Shown here: piece by piece, positions 63,586-64,000 of the stretch
Layout of the letters: the number at the start of each line of letters is the position of its first letter
How positions within the stretch are numbered: position 1 is the first letter of the stretch
Assembly: GCA_964636125.1 (NCBI GenBank)
Contig: CAZWPX010000001.1
Span: 124,001 to 188,000 of the forward strand
Source: CAJINA01 sp964636125
GTDB lineage: Bacteria > Desulfobacterota > Desulfobacteria > Desulfobacterales > CAJINA01
Direction of reading: 5' to 3'
DNA length: 64,000 nt
Position numbers and translations under genes: made by a program
The notes under the pieces: model-generated
What the model saw: the letters and a program-made list of their open reading frames with translations, nothing else
The model's database searches: none
What the model was told of the DNA's origin: nothing

Positions 63586-63684
63586 ATGTACTTCAAGGAA
63601 CCGTATCCCGCGCGCAACGCCTTTTAGGTGGCGGCACTGCCATTGGGTGCGGGCGTTGAAGTTGAAGCTATTTTTCAACTATAA
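63586..63684 (+). pseudogene. RidA C-terminal remnant interrupted by an amber codon
   Basis: From the ATG at 63586 (AAAGGAG site just upstream) the frame reads MYFKEPYPARNAF-stop-VAALPLGAGVEVEAIFQL-stop. The part after the TAG (63625-63627) is the characteristic RidA ending, and RidA commonly has Q or E before VAALPLG; a CAG-to-TAG change would explain the stop. The first two-thirds of RidA are missing. It sits directly before a PLP lyase whose aminoacrylate product RidA would clear. Confidence 0.65.
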
Positions 63685-63713
63685 ATGAGTTATGCAAGTG
63701 GAAAGGAGAACCG

Positions 63714-64000
63714 ATGAACTTTACCAAATTTCCGAGAAGAGATTACCTGCAGGGCCCGACCCCAATTGAGTCTCTGCCGTCTTTGAGCAAGGCGCTCGGC
63801 GACAGCGTGAACATATACGTCAAGCGAGACGATCTGCTGCCTGGATCCGGTGGTGGCAACAAAACCAGAAAGCTGGAGTTCTGCCTTGCCGATGCACTCG
63901 ATCAAGACAAGGATTCTATTATCACCTGTGGCGCCGTCCAGTCCAACCATTGCCGGCTGACGGCTGCCTGGTCCGCCAAGGAAGGTCTGGATTGCCACTT
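63714..64000 (+). CDS. PLP-dependent lyase of the D-cysteine desulfhydrase / L-cysteate sulfo-lyase family (3' end outside window)
   Basis: The visible 95 residues read FPRRDYLQGPTPIESLPSLS, IYVKRDDLLPGSGGGNKTRK (PLP-binding Lys) and LEFCLADALDQDKDSIITCG, then AVQSNHCRLTAA. This matches the ACC deaminase-like tryptophan-synthase-beta fold. GGNKTRKLEF and SNHxR are shared by D-cysteine desulfhydrase and by cysteate sulfo-lyase CuyA; the discriminating C-terminal half is outside. With the HpsN-like and TRAP genes, CuyA (cysteate to pyruvate, ammonia and sulfite) is a reasonable guess. AAAGGAGA precedes the ATG. Confidence 0.82.
   Translation, partial: MNFTKFPRRDYLQGPTPIESLPSLSKALGDSVNIYVKRDDLLPGSGGGNKTRKLEFCLADALDQDKDSIITCGAVQSNHCRLTAAWSAKEGLDCH

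Noticed and set aside
63625..63627. Possible pyrrolysine at the TAG in the ridA-like fragment
   Set aside because: The fragment is only a third of RidA, and the column is normally Gln or Glu, one base from TAG; decay explains it better.

Overview
The window looks like the chromosome of a strictly anaerobic, GC-rich Desulfobacterota member, most like a Desulfobacterales sulfate reducer. The pointers are Wood-Ljungdahl accessory genes (CooC, a RACE/DUF4445 corrinoid-activator homologue, MetF, MetV), large Hdr-type electron-transfer proteins, several sigma-54 activators, a TRAP transporter next to sulfonate-type enzymes, and three genes that can only be read through if in-frame TGA is selenocysteine. 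Taxonomy is inferred from gene content; no rRNA or tRNA gene was recognised.

Layout. 1-7.2 kb: end of a sigma-54 activator, then a leftward block with a RACE-like ASKHA protein lacking its ferredoxin domain, sirtuin, MBL hydrolase, PrmA, CBS/ACT protein, histone-deacetylase-like protein and CooC. 7.7-13.3 kb: acyl-CoA dehydrogenase, phasin-like protein, ABC1 kinase, shikimate kinase-like protein, patatin lipoprotein. 13.5-16.4 kb: DinB and a GAF/sigma-54 activator. 16.4-20.7 kb: a worn region with a radical-SAM activase fused to a C_GCAxxG domain, a DUF4143 ATPase and remnants of HipA, zinc alcohol dehydrogenase and a ThDP enzyme. 20.7-31.6 kb: oxidoreductase, RidA, agmatinase-like enzyme, DEAD-box helicase, ABC-F remnant, MBL hydrolase, MocR regulator divergent from LysE, and HipBA; two copies of a roughly 135-bp repeat lie here. 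31.6-46.5 kb: SbcDC, MFS, a secreted LIM/DA1-like metallopeptidase, a histidine decarboxylase-ACT fusion, a truncated PLD gene, UroD-like, QueG-like, radical SAM and VOC proteins, and an NtrC-type response regulator.

46.5-57.2 kb is the most interesting part. An NtrC-type regulator faces an operon that starts at a sigma-54 promoter with upstream dyads: metF, giant hdrA, mvhD, metV, a second metF, a lone receiver protein, an HdrC-HdrD-like protein, then aroE. HdrA, MvhD and the HdrC-HdrD protein each have an in-frame TGA at a position expected to be Cys, and a short hairpin follows each TGA 15-18 nt downstream. The set resembles the MetFV-HdrABC-MvhD complexes of acetogens and probably couples methylene-/methyl-tetrahydrofolate redox chemistry to NAD(P)H and ferredoxin (inference).

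57.7-64 kb: a TRAP transporter (dctPQM), an HpsN-like dehydrogenase, a DegT-family aminotransferase, a decayed ridA tail and a PLP lyase of the D-cysteine desulfhydrase/cysteate sulfo-lyase family cut by the window end. Together they suggest uptake and desulfonation of a C3 sulfonate, which would supply sulfite to a sulfate reducer (inference).
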